NCBI GenBank assembly: GCA_035493675.1
Contig: DATJIA010000377.1
Span: forward strand, 1-31,449
Length of the DNA stretch: 31,449 nt
Reading direction: 5' to 3'
Origin: JAIOQA01 sp035493675
GTDB lineage: Bacteria > Myxococcota_A > Polyangia > Haliangiales > Haliangiaceae
Positions 18,405-25,746 of this stretch are shown here, one piece after another. A program made the translations under genes and the position numbers. The notes below the pieces were generated by a model, which saw nothing but the letters and a program-made list of their open reading frames with translations, was not told the origin of the DNA and ran no database searches. The stretch's first letter is position 1, and each line of letters opens with the position of its first letter.

Positions 18405-19631
18405 TCACGCGAGCTTGTAGACCGCGACCGGCTCGGCGACGCCCTTGACCGGCATCGCCGCGAGCGCCTCGGCGTTCGCCGGCGGCGTCTCGAGCTCGCG
18501 CCACACCGCCTCGCTCGCGAGCACGCACGCGCCCGCCTGCTTCGTCAGCCCCTCGATGCGCGACGCGAGGTTCACGACGTCGCCGATCACCGTGTACTCC
18601 TTGCGCAAGGGCGAACCGACCGTGCCGGTCATCGCGTCGCCCGCGTGCAAGCCGATGCCGATGCGCGTGGCGTCGTCGCGCGTCGCGACCGTTCGCGCGA
18701 TCGCGAGCGCGCAGTCGACCGCGTGCGCGACCGCGCGCTCGTCCGCCATCGGCGCGCCGAACACCGCCATGAAGCCGTCGCCGAGGAACTTGTTGATGAT
18801 GCCGCCGTGACGCTCGACCAGCTCGATCATCTCGCCGAACAGCGAGTTCAAGTACGCCATGACTTCTTCCGGCGGACGGCCGCTCGCGTACGCGGTGAAG
18901 CCGCGCACGTCGAGGAACATCACGCACACGCGGCGCCGCTCGGCGTCCCCCGCGCCGCCGAGCACGCGATCCGCGACCGCCGGCGACACGTGCTGCCCGA
19001 ACACCGCGACCACGCGCATCGCGTCGTCGAAGCGGCGCCGCAGCTGGTGCGCGACGAACGCGGCGATCAAGCCCGCCGCCAGGATCACCGCCGCCTTGCC
19101 GACGTGCATCGCGCCGTTGAGCAAGAGCGGATCGAGCGACGCGTGGTGCGGCCCGCCGAGGTAGTGCAGCGCGAGCCCGCCGTACATCGACGCGCCGACC
19201 GCGCCCGCGAACACGCACACGCGCGGATCGAGGTGCAACGTCGAGAGCAGGATCAGGACGAAGTACACGAACGGCGTCGGGCCGTGCAGCAGCACGGCGC
19301 CCTCGGTCTCGCGACCGGCGAGCGCGATCATGACGAGCGTCGGGAAGCTCATCTCGACCGCGACGTTGACGAAGTGCCACGCCGCCGGGATCGAACGCCC
19401 GCGCGTGATCGCGCGGCGCAGGTACACGACGTTCGCGCCTTCGTACGTGAAGGCGCACGCGGCGAGCACGACCATCCAGCCCGCGTTGGCGCGCACCGCC
19501 GGCGGCAGGCCGTCGGGCGTGATCAGCGCGACGGCGAGGTTGCCCGACAGCATGATCGCCAGCGTCGACGCGAGGATCGCGGTGCGCAGCAGATCGCTGC
19601 GCAGGATCCCCCGGTCGAGCGCGTCGTTCAC
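18405..19631 (-). CDS. Membrane class III adenylyl cyclase
   Basis: 408 residues from GTG 19631. Residues 1-197 contain six predicted membrane helices (about 16-37, 52-71, 85-104, 119-133, 137-158, 173-197). A short linker leads to the cyclase homology domain at about 233-408. Both metal-binding Asp are present, Asp241 in FLDVRGFT and Asp285 in NKFLGDGFMAVFG. Lys281 and Asp351 (YTVIGDVVNLASR) are the pair expected for ATP rather than GTP; Asn354 and Arg358 are the transition-state residues. So it should make cyclic AMP at the inner membrane as a homodimer. It follows the two-helix protein by seven bases and is the third gene behind the KirBac channel. The membrane part may sense a signal; which is unknown. 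Confidence 0.92.
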   Translation of the reverse strand: MNDALDRGILRSDLLRTAILASTLAIMLSGNLAVALITPDGLPPAVRANAGWMVVLAACAFTYEGANVVYLRRAITRGRSIPAAWHFVNVAVEMSFPTLVMIALAGRETEGAVLLHGPTPFVYFVLILLSTLHLDPRVCVFAGAVGASMYGGLALHYLGGPHHASLDPLLLNGAMHVGKAAVILAAGLIAAFVAHQLRRRFDDAMRVVAVFGQHVSPAVADRVLGGAGDAERRRVCVMFLDVRGFTAYASGRPPEEVMAYLNSLFGEMIELVERHGGIINKFLGDGFMAVFGAPMADERAVAHAVDCALAIARTVATRDDATRIGIGLHAGDAMTGTVGSPLRKEYTVIGDVVNLASRIEGLTKQAGACVLASEAVWRELETPPANAEALAAMPVKGVAEPVAVYKLA

Positions 19632-19638
19632 ACCGGCA

Positions 19639-19875
19639 TTATCGCCGATCGAGCCGCGCGATCCGGGTCCGCCAGTCCGAGATGTGCCCGAAGGTGATCC
19701 ACCAGCCCGCGCCCCACACCGACCCGACGATCAACATCGCGACGATCCCCCACGTCGACGACCACACGTACACCGCGATCGCCGCGACCGCCGCGATCAA
19801 CGCGACGATCTTCAGCTTGCCGCGGAAGCGCAGGCTGTTCTGGATCCACGCCTCGAGCTGTTCGCGCTCGTTCAT
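19639..19875 (-). CDS. Small membrane protein with two helices
   Basis: 78 residues from ATG 19875, which overlaps the KirBac stop as ATGA. A short charged N-terminus with an amphipathic start (MNEREQLEAWIQNSLRF) is followed by two hydrophobic segments, IVALIAAVAAIAVYVW and GIVAMLIVGSVWGAGWWITF, then a basic tail. I recognise no family. The coupling to the channel and the seven-base gap to the cyclase gene indicate one operon, so it could be an accessory subunit of either; that is inference. Confidence 0.7.
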   Translation of the reverse strand: MNEREQLEAWIQNSLRFRGKLKIVALIAAVAAIAVYVWSSTWGIVAMLIVGSVWGAGWWITFGHISDWRTRIARLDRR

Positions 19876-20693
19876 GACGGCACCACGTCGTCGAACCTGG
19901 TCAGATCGACGACGAACTCCTCGGGCGTGTCGGTCAAGAGGTCGGCGTGCCGCATGCCCCACTTGATCTCGGCGTGGTCGTAGATCTTGCGAGCGTGGAC
20001 GTTCTGCATGGAGGTCTCGTCGATGCCCGTCACCGAGATCAGGACCTCGGCTTCGGATGCCGCGAGGGACTCGGGCGTTGCGTCCTTCAGCATGCTCCAT
20101 TCGGTGATGGGGTGCATCGCGGTCCAGCTGCGCGACAGCGCGGTCGCGCGCTCGCGCACCAGCGGCAGGTCGTAGGAGCGATACATCTTCTCACCCTCGT
20201 CGGTGATCTCCGTACGCGACAGCGTCACGTGGATCGTCGCCTCGACGATCGCGTTGCCGCGCTGGTTGCCCATGCGGAGCGCGAGCGTCGACACGCCGTT
20301 GATCTTCGTGATGCACGCGAACTTCGAGAACCGCATGCGCGCGGTCGACCGCGAGAACTTCGAGAAGATGAGGCCGGTCGCCAGCGCGGTGACGATCAAG
20401 CTGAGCACGCTCTCGGCGACCACCAGCGTGTTCGCCGCGCGGCTCACCGGATACATCGCGCCGTAGCCGATCGTGCCGGCGGTCTGCACCGCGAAGAAGA
20501 AGTCGTCGAGGAAGCCGTCGGCGTTCGCGACGCCGCCGGTCACGCCGTACGCGAACGCGAACACGACGTTCATCGCGAGGAAGCCGACCGCGATCGTCAG
20601 CAAGACCCAGCGCCACGGCTTGGTCAGGAACGCATGATAGATGTCGCTGAGCGGGCGTCGCGCCTCCCCGCGAATGACGATCCGCTGCGCCAC
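19872..20693 (-). CDS. KirBac-type inward-rectifier potassium channel
   Basis: 273 residues from GTG 20693. An amphipathic slide helix (SDIYHAFLTKPWRWV) precedes the outer helix; DDFFFAVQTAGTIGYGAMYP holds the pore helix and the selectivity filter TIGYG at 74-78; the inner helix runs to about 110 (SLIVTALATGLIFSKFSR). The cytoplasmic Kir beta-domain covers about 117-265 (MRFSKFACITKINGVSTLAL, GNAIVEATIHVTLS). It should conduct potassium across the inner membrane as a tetramer gated through the cytoplasmic domain. The longer frame upstream to 20873 is antisense to tyrA and is rejected. It is the first gene of the operon with the small membrane protein and the adenylyl cyclase, and is divergent from tyrA by 22 bases. 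Confidence 0.93.
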   Translation of the reverse strand: MAQRIVIRGEARRPLSDIYHAFLTKPWRWVLLTIAVGFLAMNVVFAFAYGVTGGVANADGFLDDFFFAVQTAGTIGYGAMYPVSRAANTLVVAESVLSLIVTALATGLIFSKFSRSTARMRFSKFACITKINGVSTLALRMGNQRGNAIVEATIHVTLSRTEITDEGEKMYRSYDLPLVRERATALSRSWTAMHPITEWSMLKDATPESLAASEAEVLISVTGIDETSMQNVHARKIYDHAEIKWGMRHADLLTDTPEEFVVDLTRFDDVVPS

Positions 20694-20715
20694 GTCGCGG
20701 TTGTACCATGCGCCG
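20694..20715. promoter_or_regulatory. Overlapping divergent -10 elements, KirBac / tyrA
   Basis: 22 bases separate the divergent start codons. TACCAT (plus, 20704-20709) lies six bases before ATG 20716; TACAAC (minus, 20705-20700) lies six bases before GTG 20693. The hexamers share the TA at 20704-20705. The geometry is the same as at 10606-10627. Confidence 0.5.
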
Positions 20716-21813
20716 ATGCCGACCCTCGACGAGCTCCGCGCGTCTCTCGGACAGATCGACCGCGAGATCCTCGCCCTGGTCGCGAAGCGACAGGCGATGG
20801 CGATCGAGATCGGGCAGACCAAGCGCGACGCCGGCCTGCCCACGCGCGACTTCCGGCAGGAGCGCGACGTCATCGAGCGCGCCCGCCGCGCCGCCGCCGA
20901 TCAAGGCCTGCCGCCGGTGCTCGGCGAGCGGCTCATGCTCGCGCTGATCGACAGCTCGTTGACCGTGCAGGAAAAAGATCTGGTCGCGTCGCGCGGCTCG
21001 GGCGGCGGGCGGCGCGTGCTCGTGATCGGCGGCGCCGGCAACATGGGCCGCTGGTTCGTGCGCTTCCTGTCGGCGCAGGGCTTCTCGGTCGAGGTCGCCG
21101 ATCCGTCGGGGCCGGTCGAGGGGTGTCCGCACGTGCGCGACTGGCGCGACGCCGCGCCGCTCGAGCACGAGCTGATCGTGATCGCGGCGCCGATGCCGGC
21201 GTCGAACACGATCCTCGCGGAGATGGCGGTCGCGCCGCCGCGCGGCGTGGTGTTCGACGTCGGGTCGCTGAAGTCGCCGCTGCGCGACGGCCTGCGCGCG
21301 CTGCGCGACGCCGGCGGCCGCGTGTGCAGCGTGCATCCGATGTTCGGCCCCGACACCGAGCTGCTCAGCGGGCGTCACGTGATCTTCGTCGACCTCGGCG
21401 TCCCCGAGGCGACCGCGGCCGCGCGCGAGCTGTTCGCCTCGACGATGGCGACGCTCGTCGACATGGATCTCGAGAGCCACGATCGCCTGATCGCGTACGA
21501 GCTCGGGCTCTCGCACGCGCTCAACATCGCGTTCTTCACCGCGCTCGCCGAGAGCGGCGAGGCGGCGCCGCGGCTCGCGACCCTTTCCTCGACGACGTTC
21601 GACTCGCAGCTGCGCGTCGCCGGCGCGGTCGCGCGCGAGAACCCCGATCTCTACTTCGAGATCCAGCACCTCAACGACTACGGCACCGAATCGATCACCG
21701 CGCTCCTCTACGCGGTCGAGCGCCTGCGCTCGGTCGTGCGCGCGGGCGACGCCGACGGCTTCCGCGCGCTCATGGAGCGCGGCCGCGCGTACCTCGACCA
21801 GCGCCAGCGCTGA
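20716..21813 (+). CDS. tyrA: Bifunctional chorismate mutase / prephenate dehydrogenase (T-protein)
   Basis: 365 residues from ATG 20716, close to the 373 of E. coli TyrA. Residues 1-85 are an AroQ chorismate mutase (ELRASLGQIDREILALVAKR, QERDVIERARRAA). The dehydrogenase follows with a Rossmann motif VLVIGGAGNMG at 101-111, VFDVGSLKSPL, and VHPMFGPD with the catalytic-type His. The C-terminal helical part includes ELGLSHALNIAFFTALAES. It turns chorismate into prephenate and then, with NAD, into 4-hydroxyphenylpyruvate on the way to tyrosine. Readings from ATG 20641 would lie inside the divergent channel gene and were rejected; ATG 20708 is in another frame. A single gene without other aromatic genes nearby. 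Confidence 0.94.
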   Translation: MPTLDELRASLGQIDREILALVAKRQAMAIEIGQTKRDAGLPTRDFRQERDVIERARRAAADQGLPPVLGERLMLALIDSSLTVQEKDLVASRGSGGGRRVLVIGGAGNMGRWFVRFLSAQGFSVEVADPSGPVEGCPHVRDWRDAAPLEHELIVIAAPMPASNTILAEMAVAPPRGVVFDVGSLKSPLRDGLRALRDAGGRVCSVHPMFGPDTELLSGRHVIFVDLGVPEATAAARELFASTMATLVDMDLESHDRLIAYELGLSHALNIAFFTALAESGEAAPRLATLSSTTFDSQLRVAGAVARENPDLYFEIQHLNDYGTESITALLYAVERLRSVVRAGDADGFRALMERGRAYLDQRQR

Positions 21814-21838
21814 TCGTCACGATTGATGCGCCAGCTTC

Positions 21839-21887
21839 ATAAATTTATACGTTTGACTAAATTTATTCTCAAAGGTAAGGTCCCGTC
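21839..21887 (+). promoter_or_regulatory. AT-rich promoter with TAAATTTAT repeats before the AAA ATPase
   Basis: TAAATTTAT occurs at 21840-21848 (inside the palindrome ATAAATTTAT) and again at 21858-21866, an 18-base period that would put both on one DNA face only roughly. Between them is TTGACT (21853-21858), then 17 bases, then TAAGGT (21876-21881), then six bases to ATG 21888. This is the best complete -35/-10 pair in the window and again predicts a leaderless mRNA. The repeats flank the -35 and could be operators. Confidence 0.6.
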
Positions 21888-23105
21888 ATGACGGCGGGAA
21901 AGGACTTCCAGAACCCCTTTCGGCCCGGTGCGGGCCATCCACCACCCTATCTCGCAGGCAGACGAGAGGAGACGAAGGAGTTCGAACGGTTGCTCGCACA
22001 GCCGGTGCTCCTCGAAAACCTGGTTCTCACCGGTCTGCGAGGCGTTGGCAAGACGGTCCTGCTCGACACCTTCAAGCCGCTTGCACAACGTCAGAATTGG
22101 CTCTGGGTCGGGACCGACCTCTCCGAATCGACCAGCGTATCGGAAGAACGCATCGCGATTCGCTTGATTACCGATCTTGCAACGGTGACGTCGAGCATCG
22201 TCTTGACCGAGAGCAGCCGACGAGCGGTCGGCTTCATCCCAGCGACGAAGACAGTCAAGTTGACGCTCACGTATGACGTCTTGAGCACCGTCTATGAAAA
22301 GACGCCCGGACTTGTCGCTGACAAGCTGAAAGCGGTGCTCCAACTTGCGTGGCAAGGGATCACGAGCACCAAGAATCCCGCGCGCGGTTTGGTCTTCGCC
22401 TATGACGAAGCGCAGAACCTCTCTGATCAAGCAGAGAAAGAGCAATACCCACTCTCGCTGTTGCTCGATGTGTTCCAGTCCCTGCAAAAGCAGGGAATGA
22501 GGATGCTGCTCGTCCTCGTTGGATTACCGACGCTGTTTCCCAAGCTCGTCGATGCGAGGACCTTCGCCGAACGCATGTTCCGAGTCGTCTTCTTGAAGCG
22601 GCTCCCCGATGCCGACAGTCGCGAAGCGATACTGAAGCCGATCTCCGACGCGGCTTGCCCCGTGCGACTGACCGAGCCTTCGGTCAAGTTGATCGTCGAC
22701 CAGTCCGGTGGTTATCCGTACTTCATCCAGTTCATTTGTCGCGAGGTTTATGACGCGTTCCTGGCAAGCGTGCGAGCGACTGGCCAACTCGGCTCCGTAC
22801 CAAGCGACGCGATCACAAGGAAGCTCGATAGCGACTTCTTCGCAGGCCGATGGGCCCGCGTGACTGACCGCCAGCGCGAGCTTCTCTTCGTCATCGCAGG
22901 TCTCGAGGATCCTGATGACGAGTTCACGGTGCAGGAGGTCGTGGACGCGGCGAAGGTCAAGCTCGCGAAGGGTTTTAGCAGCAGTCACGTGAGTCAGATG
23001 CTCTCCGCGCTGAGCGCCGCTGGCCTGGTTTACAAGAACCGGCACGGCAAGTACTCGTTCGCGGTTCCTATGTTCGGGCAATTCGTGCTGCGTCAGATGC
23101 AGTGA
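21888..23105 (+). CDS. Lone AAA/ORC-like ATPase with winged-helix C-terminus, foreign composition
   Basis: 405 residues from ATG 21888. Walker A is GLRGVGKT at 49-56, Walker B LVFAYDEAQNL at 168-178, followed by a sensor-1-like LLVLVGLPTLFPKL. About 260-300 is a lid (GGYPYFIQFICREVYDAF) and the last 90 residues look like a winged helix (DRQRELLFVIAGL, SSSHVSQMLSALSAAGLVYK, quoted in part). This layout resembles AAA_16/ORC-Cdc6-like ATPases, often found alone or beside mobile or defence genes. Base use differs: visibly lower GC, an AT-rich leader, and far fewer GATC sites than its neighbours. No integrase, toxin or nuclease is adjacent. Function unknown; horizontal gain is the likely history. 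Confidence 0.85.
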   Translation: MTAGKDFQNPFRPGAGHPPPYLAGRREETKEFERLLAQPVLLENLVLTGLRGVGKTVLLDTFKPLAQRQNWLWVGTDLSESTSVSEERIAIRLITDLATVTSSIVLTESSRRAVGFIPATKTVKLTLTYDVLSTVYEKTPGLVADKLKAVLQLAWQGITSTKNPARGLVFAYDEAQNLSDQAEKEQYPLSLLLDVFQSLQKQGMRMLLVLVGLPTLFPKLVDARTFAERMFRVVFLKRLPDADSREAILKPISDAACPVRLTEPSVKLIVDQSGGYPYFIQFICREVYDAFLASVRATGQLGSVPSDAITRKLDSDFFAGRWARVTDRQRELLFVIAGLEDPDDEFTVQEVVDAAKVKLAKGFSSSHVSQMLSALSAAGLVYKNRHGKYSFAVPMFGQFVLRQMQ

Positions 23106-23113
23106 GCGACCGC

Positions 23114-23737
23114 TCATCGCGCCAGCGATAGCAGGTCCGCGATCGCGTACGCGAAGCGCCGGTCGGCGTCGTCGAGCGCATAGCCCTCGGGATCGATCGC
23201 ACCGGCCGCGATCGAATCGAGCGCGCCGACGAGAGACTTCAGTTGCGTCGTCGGCATCTTCGCCTTCGCGAACGCCGCACGCGCGAGCTCCGCGTCGGCG
23301 GCGGCCTGGGCGACGTCCTTGCGAGACGAGATCTTGCGCGTGTTGCGATGCTCGTCCCAGAGCGCGTCGACCGCACCGCGCCAGGCAGCATGGGCACGGA
23401 GGAGCGCCGCGGTGCCGTCGGGGACGCGGGTGGCGAGCGGCGCGCAGATCTCGTCGATCGAGGGCAGCGCGAGGGTCGCGCCGACCTTCAGCTTGGTCGC
23501 CTCGACTTGATCGACGAGCGCGATCAACCGCGAGTAGTGGCGACTACCGTAGGCGGCCTGCGCGATGTCGTCGAGGTGATCGCCGCGCACGATCACATGC
23601 GACGTGATGCGCGCGTCGGGCGGCGGAGGCGGCGCTGCATCGATCGGCGCTGGCGCCGGCGGCGGCGCAGAAGTGGGTTGCGCGTCAGAAGACGACGAGC
23701 AAGCGGCGAGGAGGATCGCGATCAGGGCGCGGCGCAC
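23114..23737 (-). CDS. LysM-domain lipoprotein
   Basis: 207 residues from GTG 23737. The signal MRRALIAILLAAC has lipobox LAAC (Cys13), followed by a Ser/Pro/Ala-rich linker. Residues 46-92 are a LysM domain (SHVIVRGDHLDDIAQAAYG, then LKVGATLALP), which binds peptidoglycan glycans. The rest, about 95-207, is helical and of no family I know. It should tether to the envelope and touch the cell wall. It converges on the AAA ATPase gene with eight bases between stops, and lies six bases downstream of the broken SRPBCC gene, so it could be the last gene of that operon. The start has no clear ribosome-binding site; a GTG two bases upstream is out of frame. Confidence 0.78.
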   Translation of the reverse strand: MRRALIAILLAACSSSSDAQPTSAPPPAPAPIDAAPPPPPDARITSHVIVRGDHLDDIAQAAYGSRHYSRLIALVDQVEATKLKVGATLALPSIDEICAPLATRVPDGTAALLRAHAAWRGAVDALWDEHRNTRKISSRKDVAQAAADAELARAAFAKAKMPTTQLKSLVGALDSIAAGAIDPEGYALDDADRRFAYAIADLLSLAR

Positions 23738-23743
23738 ACGCGA

Positions 23744-24130
23744 TCAACGCGCAGCGACGCTCATCTGTTCCGACGACTGGTAGCCGCCCTGCTCGAGATC
23801 GATGCGGTCCTCCTCGAGGGCCTGGGCGGCGAGCTTGAGCAGGCGATTGATGCCGCGCAGCGGGAAGTCGAAGTCGGCGTGGAGCTTGGTGCCGGTGCCG
23901 TCGGGCGTGAACTGGATGCGGAGCGTGCCGCCGGCGAAGTCACCGGCGAGGAACGAGCTCGTCGACCTTGGTCATGCCGAGCACCTTGAACTTCTGGCGC
24001 ACACGGCACTTGCCGGGGCTCTCGTCGAGGATCGTGTACTCGATGCCCTTGTGGACGCCGTGCTCGATGTGGTGGCGCATGTCGAGGAAGTGCGCGCGGC
24101 AGACGTCGACCGGACGCTCCGAGATACGAG
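23744..24130 (-). pseudogene. SRPBCC-type gene with an apparent frameshift
   Basis: Two adjoining minus-strand frames read like one protein. The first includes SERPVDVCRAHFLDMRHH, GVHKGIEYTILDESPGKC and VRQKFKVLGMTKVDEL, then stops at TGA 23942. The second, in another frame, gives FLAGDFAGGTLRIQFTPDG, then LHADFDFPLRGINRL and ends at TGA 23746. The shift lies between about 23943 and 23960; one extra or two missing bases would join them. No ATG, GTG or TTG is found between the preceding gene's stop and the conserved start of the first part; ATG 24080 would cut off about 17 residues. So both the 5' end and the middle look damaged, unless this is an assembly error. Confidence 0.6.
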
Positions 24131-24724
24131 CTACTTCACGACCCGGATCGAGAACTCGGGGGTCTTCAAGGCCGCGTAGAGACGCACCCACAAGGCGAGG
24201 TACGTCTCGGACGCGCGCGCGCCGGTGATGTCGCCGAGATCGATGAAGTGCTTCCAGCCGAACCAGTCGGCCAGATGTTTCTGGACGATGGTCTTCGATT
24301 CGAGATCGTTGCCCGCGATGAGCAGGTCGTGCTCGCCGCCGGCCACGCGCGACGCGTCGGTCATCAGGTTCGCGTTGACCGTGTTGAGCGCCTTCACGAC
24401 CTTCGCGTCGGGTACCGCCTTCTGCACCTGCTCGCCGAGCGAGTCGTCGCCGCGGAAGAACAAGGACGGCGGGAAGCCCTTCGAGAAGTCGAGCGGGTTG
24501 GTCGTGTCGATCACGATCTTCCCGCCGAGCGCGCCGGCCGCCGACGTCGCGGCCTCGACCGCGCCCGCGCCGGAGACGCACAGGATCGCGACCTCGCCGA
24601 ACGCGGCCGCGTCGGCGAAGGTCACGCCGCTGCGCGATCCGGTCTTGATCTCGTGGCCCTTCGCCGACAACGCGGCGCCGAGCGTCTTGCCGACGACACC
24701 GGTCCCCAGGATTCCGATCTTCAT
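24131..24724 (-). CDS. NADPH-dependent F420 reductase-like NAD(P)-binding protein
   Basis: 197 residues from ATG 24724, overlapping the methyltransferase stop as ATGA. MKIGILGTGVVGKTLGAALS is a Rossmann fold with GxGxxG, followed by GHEIKTGSRSG, in which Ser and Arg suit NADPH. VVIDTTNPLDF-like IVIDTTNPLDFSKG and VVKALNTVNANLM are typical of the F420_oxidored family. Members pass hydride between NADPH and F420 or act on other substrates; nothing here proves F420 is made by this organism. It seems to be the second gene of a short run with the methyltransferase, and the broken SRPBCC gene follows immediately. Confidence 0.87.
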   Translation of the reverse strand: MKIGILGTGVVGKTLGAALSAKGHEIKTGSRSGVTFADAAAFGEVAILCVSGAGAVEAATSAAGALGGKIVIDTTNPLDFSKGFPPSLFFRGDDSLGEQVQKAVPDAKVVKALNTVNANLMTDASRVAGGEHDLLIAGNDLESKTIVQKHLADWFGWKHFIDLGDITGARASETYLALWVRLYAALKTPEFSIRVVK

Positions 24725-25746
24725 GGCTTGCGAGCGTACACGACCTTCGCGACCAGCTGCGGCTCCGTCACGGGAGCGGCGAAGCCGACCTCGCGCATGA
24801 TCGACCCGAGATCGTCGTCGAGGTAGTCGCGATAGAACGGCTCGTGGAACTCGGCCGGGAAGTTGATCAGCGCGTCGCCGATCTCGCCCGACTCCGAGAG
24901 CTGCGCCGAGTCCTCGATCACGAGCAGCCCGCCGGGACGTAAGACGCGGAACATCTCCCGGACGACGTTGCGGCGCGCGTTGCGCGGCAGCTCGTGGAAC
25001 AAGTACACGCTCGTCACCACGTCGAACGCGCCGTCGGCGTACGGCAGCGCCTCGCCGTTCTCGACCGCGAGCGACATCTCGCGCACGTCGGCGAGCCGGC
25101 GCCGCGCGAGCATCACGTAGTACGGCGACAGGTCGACGCCGTGGAAGCGCAGCTCCGGATGCGTGGTCGCGAGCTGGCGCAGCGTGCGCCCGGTGCCACA
25201 CGCGATGTCGAGCAAGCGCACGTGCTGCGGCTCGCGGTGCTCCTCGCGGAGGAAGCGGGTCACCGGCGGGATGATCTGGCGCCGCATGACGTCGGCGGTG
25301 CCGCGGAACAAGAGCTCGACGCCGAGGTCGTAGACCTCGGCCGAGTGCTGGCTGAGGTAGCCGTCGGTCTGCCAGTGGAAGTTGCGCCGGTAGTAGGCGG
25401 GGAACCGGCGCTTGTCGACCTTCGGGATGTCCTTCCACTGTCCGCGGCGCATGCGGCGCACGACCCGCGGCGCGTCGAGCAAGAGCGACGGCAGCGCGCG
25501 CATGTAATCGGCGACCGGGATCTGGAACAGCAGGTCGCGCGGATAGAGCCCCGCCTCGACGTTCGCGAGATCACGCGCGTGCAGATCCTCGTGGCGCCGC
25601 CGCAGCGCGCGCCAGGTCTCCTGCGCCATCTTCGGCCGCGGTGCGCGCGAGAGCACGCGCGCGGTCTCCTGCAGCAGCGTGGCGTTGACGAGGAAGCTCA
25701 GGTGCTGCGTCTTGTACGCGACCTTGTCGAGACGAGAAAGCTGCAT
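24721..25746 (-). CDS. Class I SAM-dependent methyltransferase
   Basis: 341 residues from ATG 25746. The first 170 residues are a helical, Arg-rich extension of no family I know. The methyltransferase fold follows: LLDIACGTGRTL (178-189) binds S-adenosylmethionine, FHGVDLSPYYVMLARRRL carries the acidic ribose contact, ENGEALPYADGAFDVVTS and LRPGGLLVIEDSAQL complete motifs II-III. It looks like the UbiE/Methyltransf_11 type acting on a small molecule. Its start lies within the last 49 bases of the upstream repeat-protein gene in another frame. TATACT, the best -10 in the window, sits six bases before the ATG, so it probably has its own leaderless promoter. Next is an NAD(P)-binding gene coupled by ATGA. 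Confidence 0.88.
   Translation of the reverse strand: MQLSRLDKVAYKTQHLSFLVNATLLQETARVLSRAPRPKMAQETWRALRRRHEDLHARDLANVEAGLYPRDLLFQIPVADYMRALPSLLLDAPRVVRRMRRGQWKDIPKVDKRRFPAYYRRNFHWQTDGYLSQHSAEVYDLGVELLFRGTADVMRRQIIPPVTRFLREEHREPQHVRLLDIACGTGRTLRQLATTHPELRFHGVDLSPYYVMLARRRLADVREMSLAVENGEALPYADGAFDVVTSVYLFHELPRNARRNVVREMFRVLRPGGLLVIEDSAQLSESGEIGDALINFPAEFHEPFYRDYLDDDLGSIMREVGFAAPVTEPQLVAKVVYARKP

Noticed and set aside
19632..19642. GATAAT six bases before the cyclase GTG as its own promoter
   Set aside because: The hexamer contains the TAA stop of the gene seven bases upstream; an operon is simpler. Left undecided rather than called.
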